A stretch of 64,000 bases of DNA from Aquimarina rhabdastrellae (GCA_947387485.1 CANDNT010000004.1:124001-188000), one strand, 5' to 3'. Shown: positions 1 through 8,271, counted from the stretch's first letter. The notes: a model not told the origin generated them from the sequence alone. A program made the numbers and translations.

Positions 1-748
1 TATTTGAAGTAAGCCATACTTGTTCTTCAAATAAATCAACTAATGTTTTTGATTTATCATAATTAAGATTGTAATCATTAAAAATTTCTATTTTTTGTTT
101 TTCTTCTTCTTGTACAATAGAAATGCTTTTAGTAATTGTATTTAGATATGATTTAAGATTACAAATCCATATTTTATAAGTTTTAATAAAATGTTGTGCA
201 GCTTCGTCGCTTATATAAGAATCGTTATATGATAGACTTAGTTCAAACTGATTTTTATTTTTACTAATAAAAAGTATAACTGGTAATTGATTTTCAATTT
301 TGTGATCTATTTCACCATATATTATTCCGTGATTAGCAAGTTTTTCAAAAGGATATTTTTCTTGAAGCTTTTTATCGTATTCAACATGTTGATAAACTTC
401 TTGTATTTCTTTTTTAACCCTATTGATATAAGACTTGAAAACTTCTTCTTCTACTAGTATATTATCAAATAATAAAGATTCGTTAGTATTATTAATTTTT
501 GATGAAAAAATATATTTTTCAAAATCAAGGTAACGGTTTGATAATACATTAAAAATACTAAGAAAGATAGTGAACTCAGCCATACTATTATCCTTAGTAA
601 GCTTTGATAAAAATTTTATCTCTTCTTTATCATTAACCGTTTCTTTTATTGTTTTTTTATCATAAAAAAGAATATCATTTATAACTGTAGTCTTTTTTAC
701 TTTTTTTAACCAATAATTGGATACTATCTTTTGTTTAATATTATTCAA
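1..748 (-). CDS. Non-ribosomal peptide synthetase, 5' part (runs off the left edge)
   Basis: The minus strand is open from a stop just upstream of 748 to the window edge, about 249 codons. The first ~220 residues look like the C-terminal half of a condensation domain (FWL-like start 'NYWLKKVKK', then 'ENQLPVILFI'), the truncated starter domain often seen at the front of Bacteroidetes synthetases. They run into 'TLVDLFEEQV', the typical first motif of an adenylation domain. The protein would therefore start with a partial condensation domain followed by an A domain that loads the first amino acid; the rest lies outside the window. No ATG lies near the start: TTG at 748 gives the longest plausible N-terminus, and the first ATG is at 583, inside the domain. 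Product and module number cannot be judged from here. Confidence 0.78.
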   Translation of the reverse strand, partial: MNNIKQKIVSNYWLKKVKKTTVINDILFYDKKTIKETVNDKEEIKFLSKLTKDNSMAEFTIFLSIFNVLSNRYLDFEKYIFSSKINNTNESLLFDNILVEEEVFKSYINRVKKEIQEVYQHVEYDKKLQEKYPFEKLANHGIIYGEIDHKIENQLPVILFISKNKNQFELSLSYNDSYISDEAAQHFIKTYKIWICNLKSYLNTITKSISIVQEEEKQKIEIFNDYNLNYDKSKTLVDLFEEQVWLTSN

Positions 749-818
749 TTTAAAATGTTTTTGTGTTTAACTATCTATGAGAAGTGTATATATTATTTAT
801 AAGAGAGATGTATAGTTA

Positions 819-852
819 ATTTATTTATCTAAATATTTCTAGATAAATAAAT
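819..852. repeat. Perfect 12-bp inverted repeat upstream of the NRPS gene
   Basis: Arms 819-830 (atttatttatct) and 841-852 are exact reverse complements around a 10-base spacer. It lies about 70-100 bases upstream of the synthetase start and has no GC-rich stem or clear T-run, so it could be an operator or a weak AT-rich hairpin. Function is inference. Confidence 0.45.
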
Positions 853-1065
853 CCAATCACCACACCATCCTATTTAATTAAAAATCAAATAGTAACATAC
901 TTTAAAATAACTGCTTTTCTTGAGCGTAATTTACATAAGAGAAGATTTTAATATTCTATTTTTAGTATATAGAATTGTATTTTATCAGAAGTAATGGTTT
1001 TTGATAAAGCTTCGCTTCCCTCAGTTACATGAGTTGCATTTTAGAAAAAAAAAGAAAATAATAAT

Positions 1066-1097
1066 AAGATATTGTCTTTTTTGTTGGTCAATATCTT
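1066..1097 (-). terminator. Hairpin with T-rich tail on the minus strand
   Basis: Arms aagatattg (1066-1074) and caatatctt (1089-1097) pair perfectly around a 14-base loop. Read on the minus strand the stem is followed by a T-rich stretch (complement of the A-rich 1044-1065), as in an intrinsic terminator. It sits 15 bases after the stop of the small ORF at 1112-1192. Confidence 0.45.
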
Positions 1098-1111
1098 TTT
1101 TAACGGTGCAA

Positions 1112-1192
1112 TTATACTACTTTTTTTCTTTGAAAATCTTTAGGTAAGTTAAAAAATTGTAAAAAATCACTTACTATATTCCCAGTTACCAT
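1112..1192 (-). CDS. Possible 26-residue peptide, unknown
   Basis: ATG at 1192 to TAA at 1112; the peptide begins MVTGNIVSDF and ends QRKKVV. It is not hydrophobic and has no recognisable family. In its favour are the terminator-like hairpin directly after the stop (1066-1097) and the hairpin at 1321-1371 upstream, which together bracket it as a possible transcript. Against it are the short length and the lack of a clear ribosome site. It may equally be part of a small RNA or chance. Confidence 0.2.
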   Translation of the reverse strand: MVTGNIVSDFLQFFNLPKDFQRKKVV

Positions 1193-1320
1193 TAAACCGT
1201 AATAATATTATACAAAAACATCAAAAACTTGTATGATATTAACCAAAGAAGGTTATTCAACTAATTAAAAAATCATATATTCATTGTTATATTTATAAAG
1301 AATGCTTAATTAGTAACTAT

Positions 1321-1371
1321 AATAAGAAAAGCTAATCCATAATTTAACGTTCTGAATTAGCTTTTCTTATT
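1321..1371. terminator. 16-bp perfect inverted repeat, likely bidirectional terminator
   Basis: Arm 1321-1336 (aataagaaaagctaat) is the exact reverse complement of 1356-1371, with a 19-base loop. Downstream sequence on the plus strand is T-rich. It lies after the DUF4199 gene read on the minus strand and would end that transcript. Confidence 0.6.
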
Positions 1372-1498
1372 TATACTTTATTTTTTGTAATCTTAAAATT
1401 CCTATCTACATTTTTGCTTTTCTATATAGTTCTCAGGAATCTCATTCATAATTAATATAAGTAATTTATTAAATGTAACTTATATAATTATACTCCTC

Positions 1499-2029
1499 TT
1501 ATTCTTTTGATTTAAAAAACAAACTCATAATTAAAGAAAATGCTCCTCCGGTAATAAGATTACCAACAAAAGAAAATTGAGCCTGCATTGTAGTGCTATA
1601 ATATTTTGTTTGCTCATTGACTTTTTGTGTCAATTCTTGAGCAGGAATATTTTGCTGACTCATTTTCTTAATAAGTACTTCTGTCATATCCTCTATATAA
1701 GTCGTATAGATATACTCATAAAAAATGATTGTAAAAACAACTGCAAATACTGCTGTAGATAGACTTACCCACATCCCATTTTTAAATGCTTGTAAGAAAC
1801 TTATTTTTCCTCCATTATTATTTTTATAAGCTAAAATACTTTTACCTATACCTAATAGTAAAAATAGATATAGTGCAATAAACAATATAGTCCCTCCTAT
1901 CATAAACATATCATTTTCTATTGCCTTAGGTCCTACCATATGTATTGCTAATAAAAGAAGCATTAATACAGTACCTGATAATGCAATAACAAAACCTGTT
2001 TTAATTGCATACTTCGTTTTCTTGTCCAT
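1499..2029 (-). CDS. DUF4199 family membrane protein
   Basis: 176 residues with four predicted membrane segments, near 11-30, 42-62, 86-107 and 150-171, and a short basic N-terminus (MDKKTKYAIK). Layout and length fit the DUF4199 family, common in Bacteroidetes and of unknown function. The stretch between the third and fourth segments (about 108-148) is hydrophilic. ATG at 2029 is the natural start. It is the last of four same-strand genes (3456 down to 1499), about 100 bases from its upstream neighbour, so membership in one operon is uncertain. Confidence 0.7.
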   Translation of the reverse strand: MDKKTKYAIKTGFVIALSGTVLMLLLLAIHMVGPKAIENDMFMIGGTILFIALYLFLLLGIGKSILAYKNNNGGKISFLQAFKNGMWVSLSTAVFAVVFTIIFYEYIYTTYIEDMTEVLIKKMSQQNIPAQELTQKVNEQTKYYSTTMQAQFSFVGNLITGGAFSLIMSLFFKSKE

Positions 2030-2126
2030 TAGTTATTTTGTTTTTAATATCTGAGAACAAATTTGATAGAAAAGGATTTTTTACACAATTTTCATGGGGT
2101 GGATAAAAGGGTGGATATTTTTTATT

Positions 2127-2549
2127 TCACTCATTTTCAAACATATCAAAAAGCTCTTTCCTATTTTTAATGTTTAATTTTTTATAGCTATTATTGATAT
2201 GTGTTTTGATGGTAGACAACTCAACAAACATTTCGTTGGCGATATCTTGATTTTTTTTCTTCTTCAAGATCAGTTTTACTACCTCTTTTTCCTTTTGTGT
2301 TAGATCAAACTTATCAATTTTTTTAATTTTACTTTTATGCTTGTATTGCTCTATAAGCATTCCAAAAGAGCATACTGTTATAATAAATGGGATTAGCAAT
2401 AATGAATTTATATAATCAATTTGTGCAATTCCGTAATAACTTGAAAAATACACTACGTTAAATATCAAAACACAGATCACAACCAATATCGCTAATCCAA
2501 TGATAAAGGCATTTTTGTTTTGAATATTCATTAGTTTATTAGTATTCAT
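2127..2549 (-). CDS. Membrane-anchored LuxR-type HTH protein
   Basis: 140 residues. Two membrane segments near 14-35 and 45-66 are followed by a basic linker and a C-terminal LuxR/FixJ-type helix-turn-helix (about 80-137; 'LTQKEKEVVKLI', 'IANEMFVELSTIKTHI'). No receiver or ligand domain is present, so the DNA-binding domain is tethered to the membrane with almost no periplasmic part. Such small tethered HTH proteins are frequent in flavobacteria; signal and targets are unknown. It starts 3 bases after the stop of the gene at 2553-3023, so the two are probably cotranslated. Confidence 0.7.
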   Translation of the reverse strand: MNTNKLMNIQNKNAFIIGLAILVVICVLIFNVVYFSSYYGIAQIDYINSLLLIPFIITVCSFGMLIEQYKHKSKIKKIDKFDLTQKEKEVVKLILKKKKNQDIANEMFVELSTIKTHINNSYKKLNIKNRKELFDMFENE

Positions 2550-2552
2550 ATT

Positions 2553-3023
2553 TTATACCATTCCTTGATCATAAAGTTCAAATTCAAACATTGCTACCTT
2601 ACTATATCCATAAACTCTTTCTAATATCATATGTACTATTTTTTGAATTCGAGTATGATTATTCCCCATATTTAAAACATAACATGGTATTGTATCAAAC
2701 TCATAATATGTAAACTCTTTTGAAATATCTAATGCTTTAAATCGATCTTCTGCTTCTTTTTCATTATCAAAAGATAAGTTTATCGAGAAATTAAACTCAC
2801 TCTTTTCTGTTTGAATCTGTTCAATTAATACCCCATGCATAAGTTGTAAAACAACTTCATTCTCACTGATTAAATTGATCAAAAAAGCATGATTATATGT
2901 TTCAAATTGTTTTGAAGTCAATTCGAGAATATGTGGTAATCCTTCATTTAAAGGTACTCTTTGATTTTTACTCCTATCCTTACCACTAAATATACTTAAT
3001 ATTGACTGTACTATTTTTTTCAT
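2553..3023 (-). CDS. Hypothetical protein, 156 aa
   Basis: I do not recognise this protein. The N-terminus (MKKIVQSILSIFSG) is amphipathic rather than a clear signal peptide. The body is mixed alpha/beta, with an acidic middle and a C-terminal strand 'VAMFEFELYD'. No catalytic motif is visible. It is tightly linked to the membrane HTH gene downstream (3-base gap), so it may be its partner or modulator, and it starts 19 bases after the VOC gene. The operon link is seen; function is unknown. Confidence 0.6.
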   Translation of the reverse strand: MKKIVQSILSIFSGKDRSKNQRVPLNEGLPHILELTSKQFETYNHAFLINLISENEVVLQLMHGVLIEQIQTEKSEFNFSINLSFDNEKEAEDRFKALDISKEFTYYEFDTIPCYVLNMGNNHTRIQKIVHMILERVYGYSKVAMFEFELYDQGMV

Positions 3024-3042
3024 TGATGATTCATTTTTTAAA

Positions 3043-3456
3043 TTAATTTGCTTCTGGTCCTATCCACATAAAAGGGTTATATGCTATCTCCCATAAATGA
3101 CTATCTAAATCTTTAAAATATGCATGAAAACCTCCCCAAACTGCCTTTTGTGGTTCTTTTATAATCGTTGCTCCTGCACTTCTTACCAGTTCAATGAGTT
3201 TTATTACCTCTTCCTCAGAGGTAACATTATGAACTAGATTTATCCCACTATATCCTGTACCTTCATGAGAGATTCCTGCATCACTAGCTAAGTTTTCGCG
3301 ATTAGCAAGACCTAACCATGTCCCATTAAGTTTAAAAAATGCCACTCCTGGAGGTGATTCTATCATGTGTAAACCTAATCCATCTCTGTAAAATGTTATC
3401 GCTGCTTCTAGATCACTTACTCCAAGCGATATCATACTTATTCTTGAATCCATCAT
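3043..3456 (-). CDS. VOC (glyoxalase/bleomycin resistance) family protein
   Basis: 137 residues forming two beta-alpha-beta-beta-beta repeats. The N-terminal half carries 'LGVSDLEAAITFYRDGLGL', the usual first motif of the family, and the C-terminal half 'DLDSHLWEIAYNP', where the family's second metal-ligand half lies (H and E). Family members act as lyases, dioxygenases or antibiotic-binding proteins; the substrate cannot be read from sequence. It is the first gene of the minus-strand group 3456-2127 and is divergent from the TetR gene at 3641, which could control both. Confidence 0.75.
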   Translation of the reverse strand: MMDSRISMISLGVSDLEAAITFYRDGLGLHMIESPPGVAFFKLNGTWLGLANRENLASDAGISHEGTGYSGINLVHNVTSEEEVIKLIELVRSAGATIIKEPQKAVWGGFHAYFKDLDSHLWEIAYNPFMWIGPEAN

Positions 3457-3612
3457 CTACTTACTATTTTCCTGATTGATTTTATATAATGTAACTACTT
3501 ATACCATATTATTATCGATCAAAGTTACATTTTTTGTATATATATTAAGTTTTATTATTTGTCAATTTTAATTGTACATACTTCTAAAAATAATCCTTTT
3601 TTGTTAAATTTA

Positions 3613-3620
3613 TATTTTTG
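3613..3620 (+). promoter_or_regulatory. Candidate -7 element (TATTTTTG)
   Basis: Exact match to the Bacteroidetes -7 consensus TAnnTTTG, 21 bases before the ATG of the TetR gene. No well-spaced -33 TTTG is present, so support is moderate. Confidence 0.3.
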
Positions 3621-3640
3621 CTCTCAAACGTAAATCCTAC

Positions 3641-4228
3641 ATGAAAAACACTAAAACCCGTATCATAAAAAAAGCACTTGAGTTATATAATACTAGAGGA
3701 ATTTCTAATGTTTCCAGTAAAGCTATCGCTCTTGAGTTGGGTATCAGTGATGGAAACTTACGCTATCATTATAAAAACAAAGAAGCTATTTTAATCACTA
3801 TACTTAAACGTATGATTGAGGATTTACACGAAACTGAAAAAAACTTTTCGATAGAACAAACTATTGATAGAGCTTTCTTTTTTAACACTTTTAGAAATGC
3901 TTATGAGGTTACTTATCACTATCGTTGTATTTTTATAGATCAAGTATATTTACATAAAGAGTTCCCTCTATACTTCGAAGATTTTTCTGCCTATGTACAA
4001 ATGTGGCGCACAAAATTTTTAGCCCTTTTTGATTATTTATTAGCTCAAAACATATTTAAAACATCATTTTCTAAACAACAGTATAAAGATTTATTTGAGC
4101 AAGTTTATATGTTCTCTAATAGTTGGTATTTTTATAAAGAACAAGAACCTGATAAAAATCTAGACTATTTCGCAAATATTGGAGCCTCTATCTTTACTCC
4201 TTATTGGACTCATCCAGAAGCTGTATAA
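3641..4228 (+). CDS. TetR/AcrR family transcriptional regulator
   Basis: 195 residues. The N-terminal ~55 residues form a TetR helix-turn-helix ('ALELYNTRGISNVSSKAIA', then 'GNLRYHYKNKEAIL', the recognition helix). The remaining ~140 residues are helical and aromatic-rich, as expected of the ligand-binding and dimerisation domain; the ligand is unknown. It lies between the divergent VOC gene and the plus-strand run of small proteins starting at 4385, from which it is separated by 156 bases, so it could regulate either side. Confidence 0.8.
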   Translation: MKNTKTRIIKKALELYNTRGISNVSSKAIALELGISDGNLRYHYKNKEAILITILKRMIEDLHETEKNFSIEQTIDRAFFFNTFRNAYEVTYHYRCIFIDQVYLHKEFPLYFEDFSAYVQMWRTKFLALFDYLLAQNIFKTSFSKQQYKDLFEQVYMFSNSWYFYKEQEPDKNLDYFANIGASIFTPYWTHPEAV

Positions 4229-4384
4229 CACTATATTATAAATAGATAAGTATACTCCTATCACTTTTTGATATTATATTATCACATTTTAATTCAAAAT
4301 TAGCCTATTTGGGCTATATTCTTTTATAATACATAATATTGATTTAGCTTCGTGGGGCTAATAATTAATTCATCAATATATTTT

Positions 4385-4984
4385 ATGCGATTATCTAAAG
4401 AAAAAATCCAAAAAGAATTCCACGATTATCTTTTACCTACTACACTTTCCTCTTTAATAGATTTTGATAATGACATATCAGACAATTACTATTATACAGA
4501 AGCATTTGAGTTAACCTATAGAAGTTATTATGATCTTGCTTTAGAACACACCTCAGTAAGAAGAGCGTTTTTTAAAGCTATAATACCTTTCGCGCAAGCT
4601 ACACATTCTGGATCTTTTTATGCTTTCTGGGCAAAAGATGATACTAAAGATTTAAATCAAGCTCCAATCGTTGTTTTTGGTGATGAAGGAGGCATACATA
4701 TAATCGCAGATAATATAAACGAACTATTACAAATCATAGCTATCGATGTTGAACCTATGGTCGATGATGAAGAAGTTTTTTTTATTGATGACGAAGAAGA
4801 TGATTATATCGAGGAAGATGAAGAGGAATCTTCTAGTAAGCATATAGATTCTTTTAAAGAATGGTTACAACGAGATTTGAATTTAACACCATTTACAAAA
4901 GACGAAATAGCTCCTGCTATCGAAAAGGCACAACAAAAACATCAAAAGGACTTTGAAACCTGGTTAACTCCATTAGCTAATTAA
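4385..4984 (+). CDS. SUKH-like hypothetical protein, first of an eight-gene run
   Basis: 199 residues from ATG 4385. An in-frame GTG at 4352 would add 11 residues but has no supporting ribosome site and breaks the natural MRLSKEK start. The middle part ('APIVVFGDEGGIHIIA') resembles a core strand-turn-strand seen in distant SMI1/KNR4-like proteins; this is a weak, visual match. Residues about 128-150 are an almost continuous Asp/Glu run, followed by a charged helical tail. No signal peptide. The next gene follows after 23 bases and all seven downstream genes run the same way, so this is probably the operon leader. Role in immunity is inference from neighbours. Confidence 0.55.
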   Translation: MRLSKEKIQKEFHDYLLPTTLSSLIDFDNDISDNYYYTEAFELTYRSYYDLALEHTSVRRAFFKAIIPFAQATHSGSFYAFWAKDDTKDLNQAPIVVFGDEGGIHIIADNINELLQIIAIDVEPMVDDEEVFFIDDEEDDYIEEDEEESSSKHIDSFKEWLQRDLNLTPFTKDEIAPAIEKAQQKHQKDFETWLTPLAN

Positions 4985-5007
4985 TTACAAATCTCAATTT
5001 TACATTT

Positions 5008-5784
5008 ATGAATTTTATCAATTTATTCAAAAAACGACAGGACAATATAGCTCAAGAACCTCAATTTGAGCAAGACATTATTTTAGGAATTCCAGGTAAA
5101 TGGGATTCAATTGATGCTATTAAAGCTTCTATTATAGAACATTCTAATAATGAACTCACTATTAAAGACAATTTTATTACCGATAGTCAAACAGGTCAAG
5201 TTTATGAATTAGATATTTATGATTATGATCCACAAATGTGGCTCGCTTTTAAGAAATGGAGTAAAACACCGCTAGACGAAAATTTCTTGGACGAATTAGA
5301 TACTCATACGCATACCATTTATCTTGTAGGTCCTGGTGGTAGTATGTCTCTTGCTCAACGTATATCCGAAATAGCCGTGCATATTCTTAATGCTGGTGGT
5401 TTTGGTGTAAAAATTGAAACTAGTGGTACTGCATATGACAAATCCAACTGGACAACAACTGTAGGTATAAATGCTCCTATAGCACTATATAGCTTGTATG
5501 TAAGACAAATGCAATATGCTAGAACAAGTTTTAGTTATACTTGCGGAATGCATAATTTGGGGCTAGCCGATGTATCTACACGTCAAACAGATTTACAAAT
5601 AGCCATTCCAGCTGTATTACAATTTAACTCTGATCGCCTGATGGATAATTTAACCATAAAAGCTGGTGATCAATATACTGCCCTTGATACAGATTTTTTA
5701 ATCACAGAAGAAACCACCTGTCCTACTGCCGATGATGAATATTATAGAAATCCATGGGGAATGTGGTTACTAACTGCAAAATAA
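5008..5784 (+). CDS. DUF4261-like hypothetical protein
   Basis: 258 residues, cytoplasmic. The N-terminal third ('GIPGKWDSIDAIKASII') and C-terminal third ('CGMHNLGLADV', then an acidic strand-rich end) recall DUF4261 proteins, which have no known function and often sit beside SUKH-type immunity genes; I hold that family name loosely. The centre contains a glycine-rich segment 'LVGPGGSMSLAQRISEIA'. It follows the previous gene by 23 bases and precedes the SUKH gene by 37. No catalytic residues can be assigned. Confidence 0.5.
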   Translation: MNFINLFKKRQDNIAQEPQFEQDIILGIPGKWDSIDAIKASIIEHSNNELTIKDNFITDSQTGQVYELDIYDYDPQMWLAFKKWSKTPLDENFLDELDTHTHTIYLVGPGGSMSLAQRISEIAVHILNAGGFGVKIETSGTAYDKSNWTTTVGINAPIALYSLYVRQMQYARTSFSYTCGMHNLGLADVSTRQTDLQIAIPAVLQFNSDRLMDNLTIKAGDQYTALDTDFLITEETTCPTADDEYYRNPWGMWLLTAK

Positions 5785-5821
5785 CCCTCTTATAATTATC
5801 TAATATCTTATCATCACCAAA

Positions 5822-6382
5822 ATGAACTGGGAACAGCTATTTGATAGCATCCACTATGACGCATTAGCTGGTGCTACCGAAGGACAATTAAAATTATTTA
5901 AAACAACCTGGAATGCCGATTTAACTAAAAGCGAAATCGATGAACTCATAATTTCAGAAAAAAAATTATTTACTTCAGAAGAGCATAAAAACTTTACTCA
6001 ACATCCAAAATCGTATGATCAATGGAAATTTCCTGATCGAGAACTGCCCAAAAGTTATTTGTCTTTTTTACAGTTTTGCCATACTGGAATAACAACGGTA
6101 AAAGGTGACAGGGAAATTCAGTTTTTTTCGACCAAAGAAATTAGGCCATATAATTTGATTTACGGACTCCCCGAAGAGTTACCTGGCGCACTCTCTATTG
6201 CTATGGATGGTTATGGAAATCAATTGTTTTTTGATATGAGAGAAAAAACAATTGATGACGAATATAAAATTTATGCATGTTCTTCTAGCGATCTAGATTG
6301 GGATGAAGCTAAAATTATAGCTGACTCTTTTGTGGATTTTTGCTTAGGCGAAACCGCTATTGATCAATTTATGTATGCGTAA
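5822..6382 (+). CDS. SMI1/KNR4 (SUKH) family protein
   Basis: 186 residues with the SUKH core: 'ELPKSYLSFLQFCHTG', then a strand pair leading to 'LSIAMDGYGNQLFFDMRE', and the closing helix 'IIADSFVDFCLG'. SUKH proteins are widespread in bacteria, many of them immunity proteins that neutralise polymorphic toxins by binding them in the cytoplasm. No toxin gene is visible in this window. The N-terminal ~70 residues are an extra helical extension. Gene spacing (37 and 31 bases) places it inside the same operon. Family call is confident; target is unknown. Confidence 0.75.
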   Translation: MNWEQLFDSIHYDALAGATEGQLKLFKTTWNADLTKSEIDELIISEKKLFTSEEHKNFTQHPKSYDQWKFPDRELPKSYLSFLQFCHTGITTVKGDREIQFFSTKEIRPYNLIYGLPEELPGALSIAMDGYGNQLFFDMREKTIDDEYKIYACSSSDLDWDEAKIIADSFVDFCLGETAIDQFMYA

Positions 6383-6413
6383 ATAATTTTCAATATTCAT
6401 TAATATTAAACGA

Positions 6414-6827
6414 ATGGCTTCAAAACAATTCAGAAAAATTGTAGTTAATAACCAAACTTATTTATGGAATCGCGCACATTATCATCTAGTTGAATACAAA
6501 CATTCTGCATGTATAGAAACGGTTGTTGTGTATCTAGAAGGTTATAAAAATTCTCCTATGCGAGTTTCTTTTAGAGAAGAAGATAACTTGGAGATATACA
6601 CAGATCTAGAAAAAGGAAATTGGTGCGTAGGTTATCCTAGATCTGGAGTTATTTGGTTTTCTGGTCAAAAAAATATTGATATCAACTTAAATAGACCTGC
6701 TGTAGTAGCTAAACTAATTAAATATTTTACAAAAACACAGTGGAAACCTATGAAACGAACAAAACCACTTATTATCGATAATGCCTTAACATTATTGGAT
6801 CAATTAGATTTACCACAAGGATTATGA
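6414..6827 (+). CDS. Hypothetical protein, 137 aa
   Basis: Not recognised by family. The chain is beta-rich in its first two thirds ('TVVVYLEGYKNSPMRVSF', 'NWCVGYPRSGVIWF') and helical at the end. No signal peptide or membrane segment, so it is likely cytoplasmic. Its stop overlaps the start of the Sel1-repeat gene by 4 bases (ATGA), so translation of the two is coupled. Within a SUKH-containing operon it may be another immunity-type or accessory protein, but this is only context. Confidence 0.55.
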   Translation: MASKQFRKIVVNNQTYLWNRAHYHLVEYKHSACIETVVVYLEGYKNSPMRVSFREEDNLEIYTDLEKGNWCVGYPRSGVIWFSGQKNIDINLNRPAVVAKLIKYFTKTQWKPMKRTKPLIIDNALTLLDQLDLPQGL

Positions 6828-7390
6828 ATACAACAATTCGTCAATATTTAACTTACAGTTTTATCTTTATAGCTTTCTTTAATAGTTATAGTCAATCTTG
6901 CTTTACTAAAGAAACACTTCGATTTAAATCCGAATCACAAACTTATAAAAGTGAAACTATCTCTTGGTTAAAAGATGCTGCCCAAGCTAATTATGCCTAT
7001 GCTGCTCATGATTTAGGATTGATATATGTGCGTGGTCGCAAGGTTTCTAGGGATTATGATAAAGCTTATTCTTATTTTGAAAAAGCTGCTTTACTTGGTC
7101 TTCATAATTCTATGAGAAGTCTAGGCATTATGTGGAAAAATGGTGAAGGTAGGACTGTCAACTTAGCCAAAGCTTATGGATGGTATCGCTTAGCTGGAGA
7201 ATATATCCCTACTTCGTGGAGTACCTGGAGTATTCCTAGAGCAAAAATTGCCATGTTTAAACGTATGGCTAGTGAATTAGCAGAAAATATGACTCCTGAA
7301 GAACTTAAAGAAGGAGAAAAATATTATAAAAAAATGAAAGCTAGAATACAATGCGATTTTCTAACTTGGGTTACTGATCAAAATCCTTAA
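6824..7390 (+). CDS. Secreted Sel1-repeat protein
   Basis: 188 residues. A signal peptide (about 1-23, ending near 'NSYSQS') is followed by two Sel1-like repeats at about 47-118 ('YAAHDLGLIYVRGRKVSRDY', 'SMRSLGIMWKNGEG'). Sel1 repeats form curved helical scaffolds for protein binding; there is no enzyme motif. The C-terminal third is helical and charged and ends with an isolated Cys. Start ATG at 6824 overlaps the previous stop. A periplasmic scaffold inside an otherwise cytoplasmic immunity-like operon is notable. Confidence 0.7.
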   Translation: MNTTIRQYLTYSFIFIAFFNSYSQSCFTKETLRFKSESQTYKSETISWLKDAAQANYAYAAHDLGLIYVRGRKVSRDYDKAYSYFEKAALLGLHNSMRSLGIMWKNGEGRTVNLAKAYGWYRLAGEYIPTSWSTWSIPRAKIAMFKRMASELAENMTPEELKEGEKYYKKMKARIQCDFLTWVTDQNP

Positions 7391-7477
7391 TAATATCTGT
7401 TTGATTTTATGAAATTAACTTATCACTTAAAAATAGTATAACACTTTCATTATTACTCATTTCTTATTTTACATCTT

Positions 7478-8128
7478 ATGTCACAATATTATATTTATAT
7501 ACTCGTAGCTATAATGGTTATTGTCATGCAATTCTTTGGTTTAAAAAGATTCAAAAAACTTAAGAATAGAACCAAAACATTAAGAGCCGAAGCTACTCGC
7601 CTAGGACTTTCTTATCATTATTACAATGATAATTATGAACGTGATTATGTATTAGGGTTTGATTACCTTGACCGTTCAAAAGGATTAGCAAATAGTTCTG
7701 GAGGTGCGTATCATATGATTAGTGGTCAATATCATAATCAAACTGTTTTATCTTTTGATTATCTTTTTACTGCTACTAGGACAAGTGCTGTTACATATTC
7801 TCAAACAGTTTTTTTCTTTTTTGATATATCACCAGACATTCCAGATTTTATAATAACTCCTAACAACAGTCTTCGTCAAGCTTTAAAGAAAAGTTATACA
7901 AATGCATCTATCCAACAACAGTTTGAGGAACAATTTATATATCAAAATAACAGTAATCGCTCGTATTCTTTATCTCAAGGATTCTTAAAAAAATGTATGG
8001 AATATCCTGAATTAAGAATTCAAAAAATAGATGATCGCATAGTTTTTTTTGAAAAGGATTACATCATCAAACCTGAGCATTTACAAGATAATCTAGATTT
8101 TTATACGCAACTCATACAACAATTATAA
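7478..8128 (+). CDS. Single-pass membrane protein of unknown function
   Basis: 216 residues. One N-terminal membrane helix (about 4-22), a basic stop-transfer segment (RFKKLKNRTK), then a soluble mixed domain. The C-terminal part ('RIQKIDDRIVFFEKDYIIKP') recalls the fold seen in DUF3137-like membrane-anchored proteins, but I would not assign the family. Gap to the Sel1 gene is 87 bases, the longest inside the run, so a second promoter is possible. The next small gene starts 4 bases after its stop. Confidence 0.55.
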   Translation: MSQYYIYILVAIMVIVMQFFGLKRFKKLKNRTKTLRAEATRLGLSYHYYNDNYERDYVLGFDYLDRSKGLANSSGGAYHMISGQYHNQTVLSFDYLFTATRTSAVTYSQTVFFFFDISPDIPDFIITPNNSLRQALKKSYTNASIQQQFEEQFIYQNNSNRSYSLSQGFLKKCMEYPELRIQKIDDRIVFFEKDYIIKPEHLQDNLDFYTQLIQQL

Positions 8129-8132
8129 TGTT

Positions 8133-8237
8133 ATGTCAAAAACATTGATCAAAGTAATCATTTTCATTTTGATAGTAATCTTATTAGGTTATGGTCTCTT
8201 ACTTTTATGGGATGAAATGGACCTTTTAAAATGTTAA
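8133..8237 (+). CDS. 34-residue single-helix membrane peptide
   Basis: ATG 8133 to TAA 8237. Sequence starts MSKTLIKVIIFILIVILL and continues with one membrane helix (about 5-26) and a short acidic tail ending in DLLKC. Coding is supported by its position: it starts 4 bases after the previous stop and ends 34 bases before the next start on the same strand. It could be a small partner of the membrane protein encoded at 7478 or a holin-like/toxin-like peptide. Too short for family recognition. Confidence 0.5.
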   Translation: MSKTLIKVIIFILIVILLGYGLLLLWDEMDLLKC

Positions 8238-8271
8238 TCTTAAATTACAATTATTATTCTTAAGTTACTTC

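Larger units (their letters stand above)
749..1498. other. 750-bp region without a standard gene
   Basis: Very AT-rich. It holds the 819-852 inverted repeat, a terminator-like hairpin at 1066-1097, a possible 26-residue ORF at 1112-1192 (minus) and a long hairpin at 1321-1371. I saw no RNA gene or transposon end. It probably contains the promoter of the synthetase and possibly a short independent transcript. Confidence 0.5.

Noticed and set aside
900-1065. Remnant gene or tRNA in the left intergenic region
   Set aside because: No frame longer than about 25 codons and no cloverleaf with a T-arm was seen.
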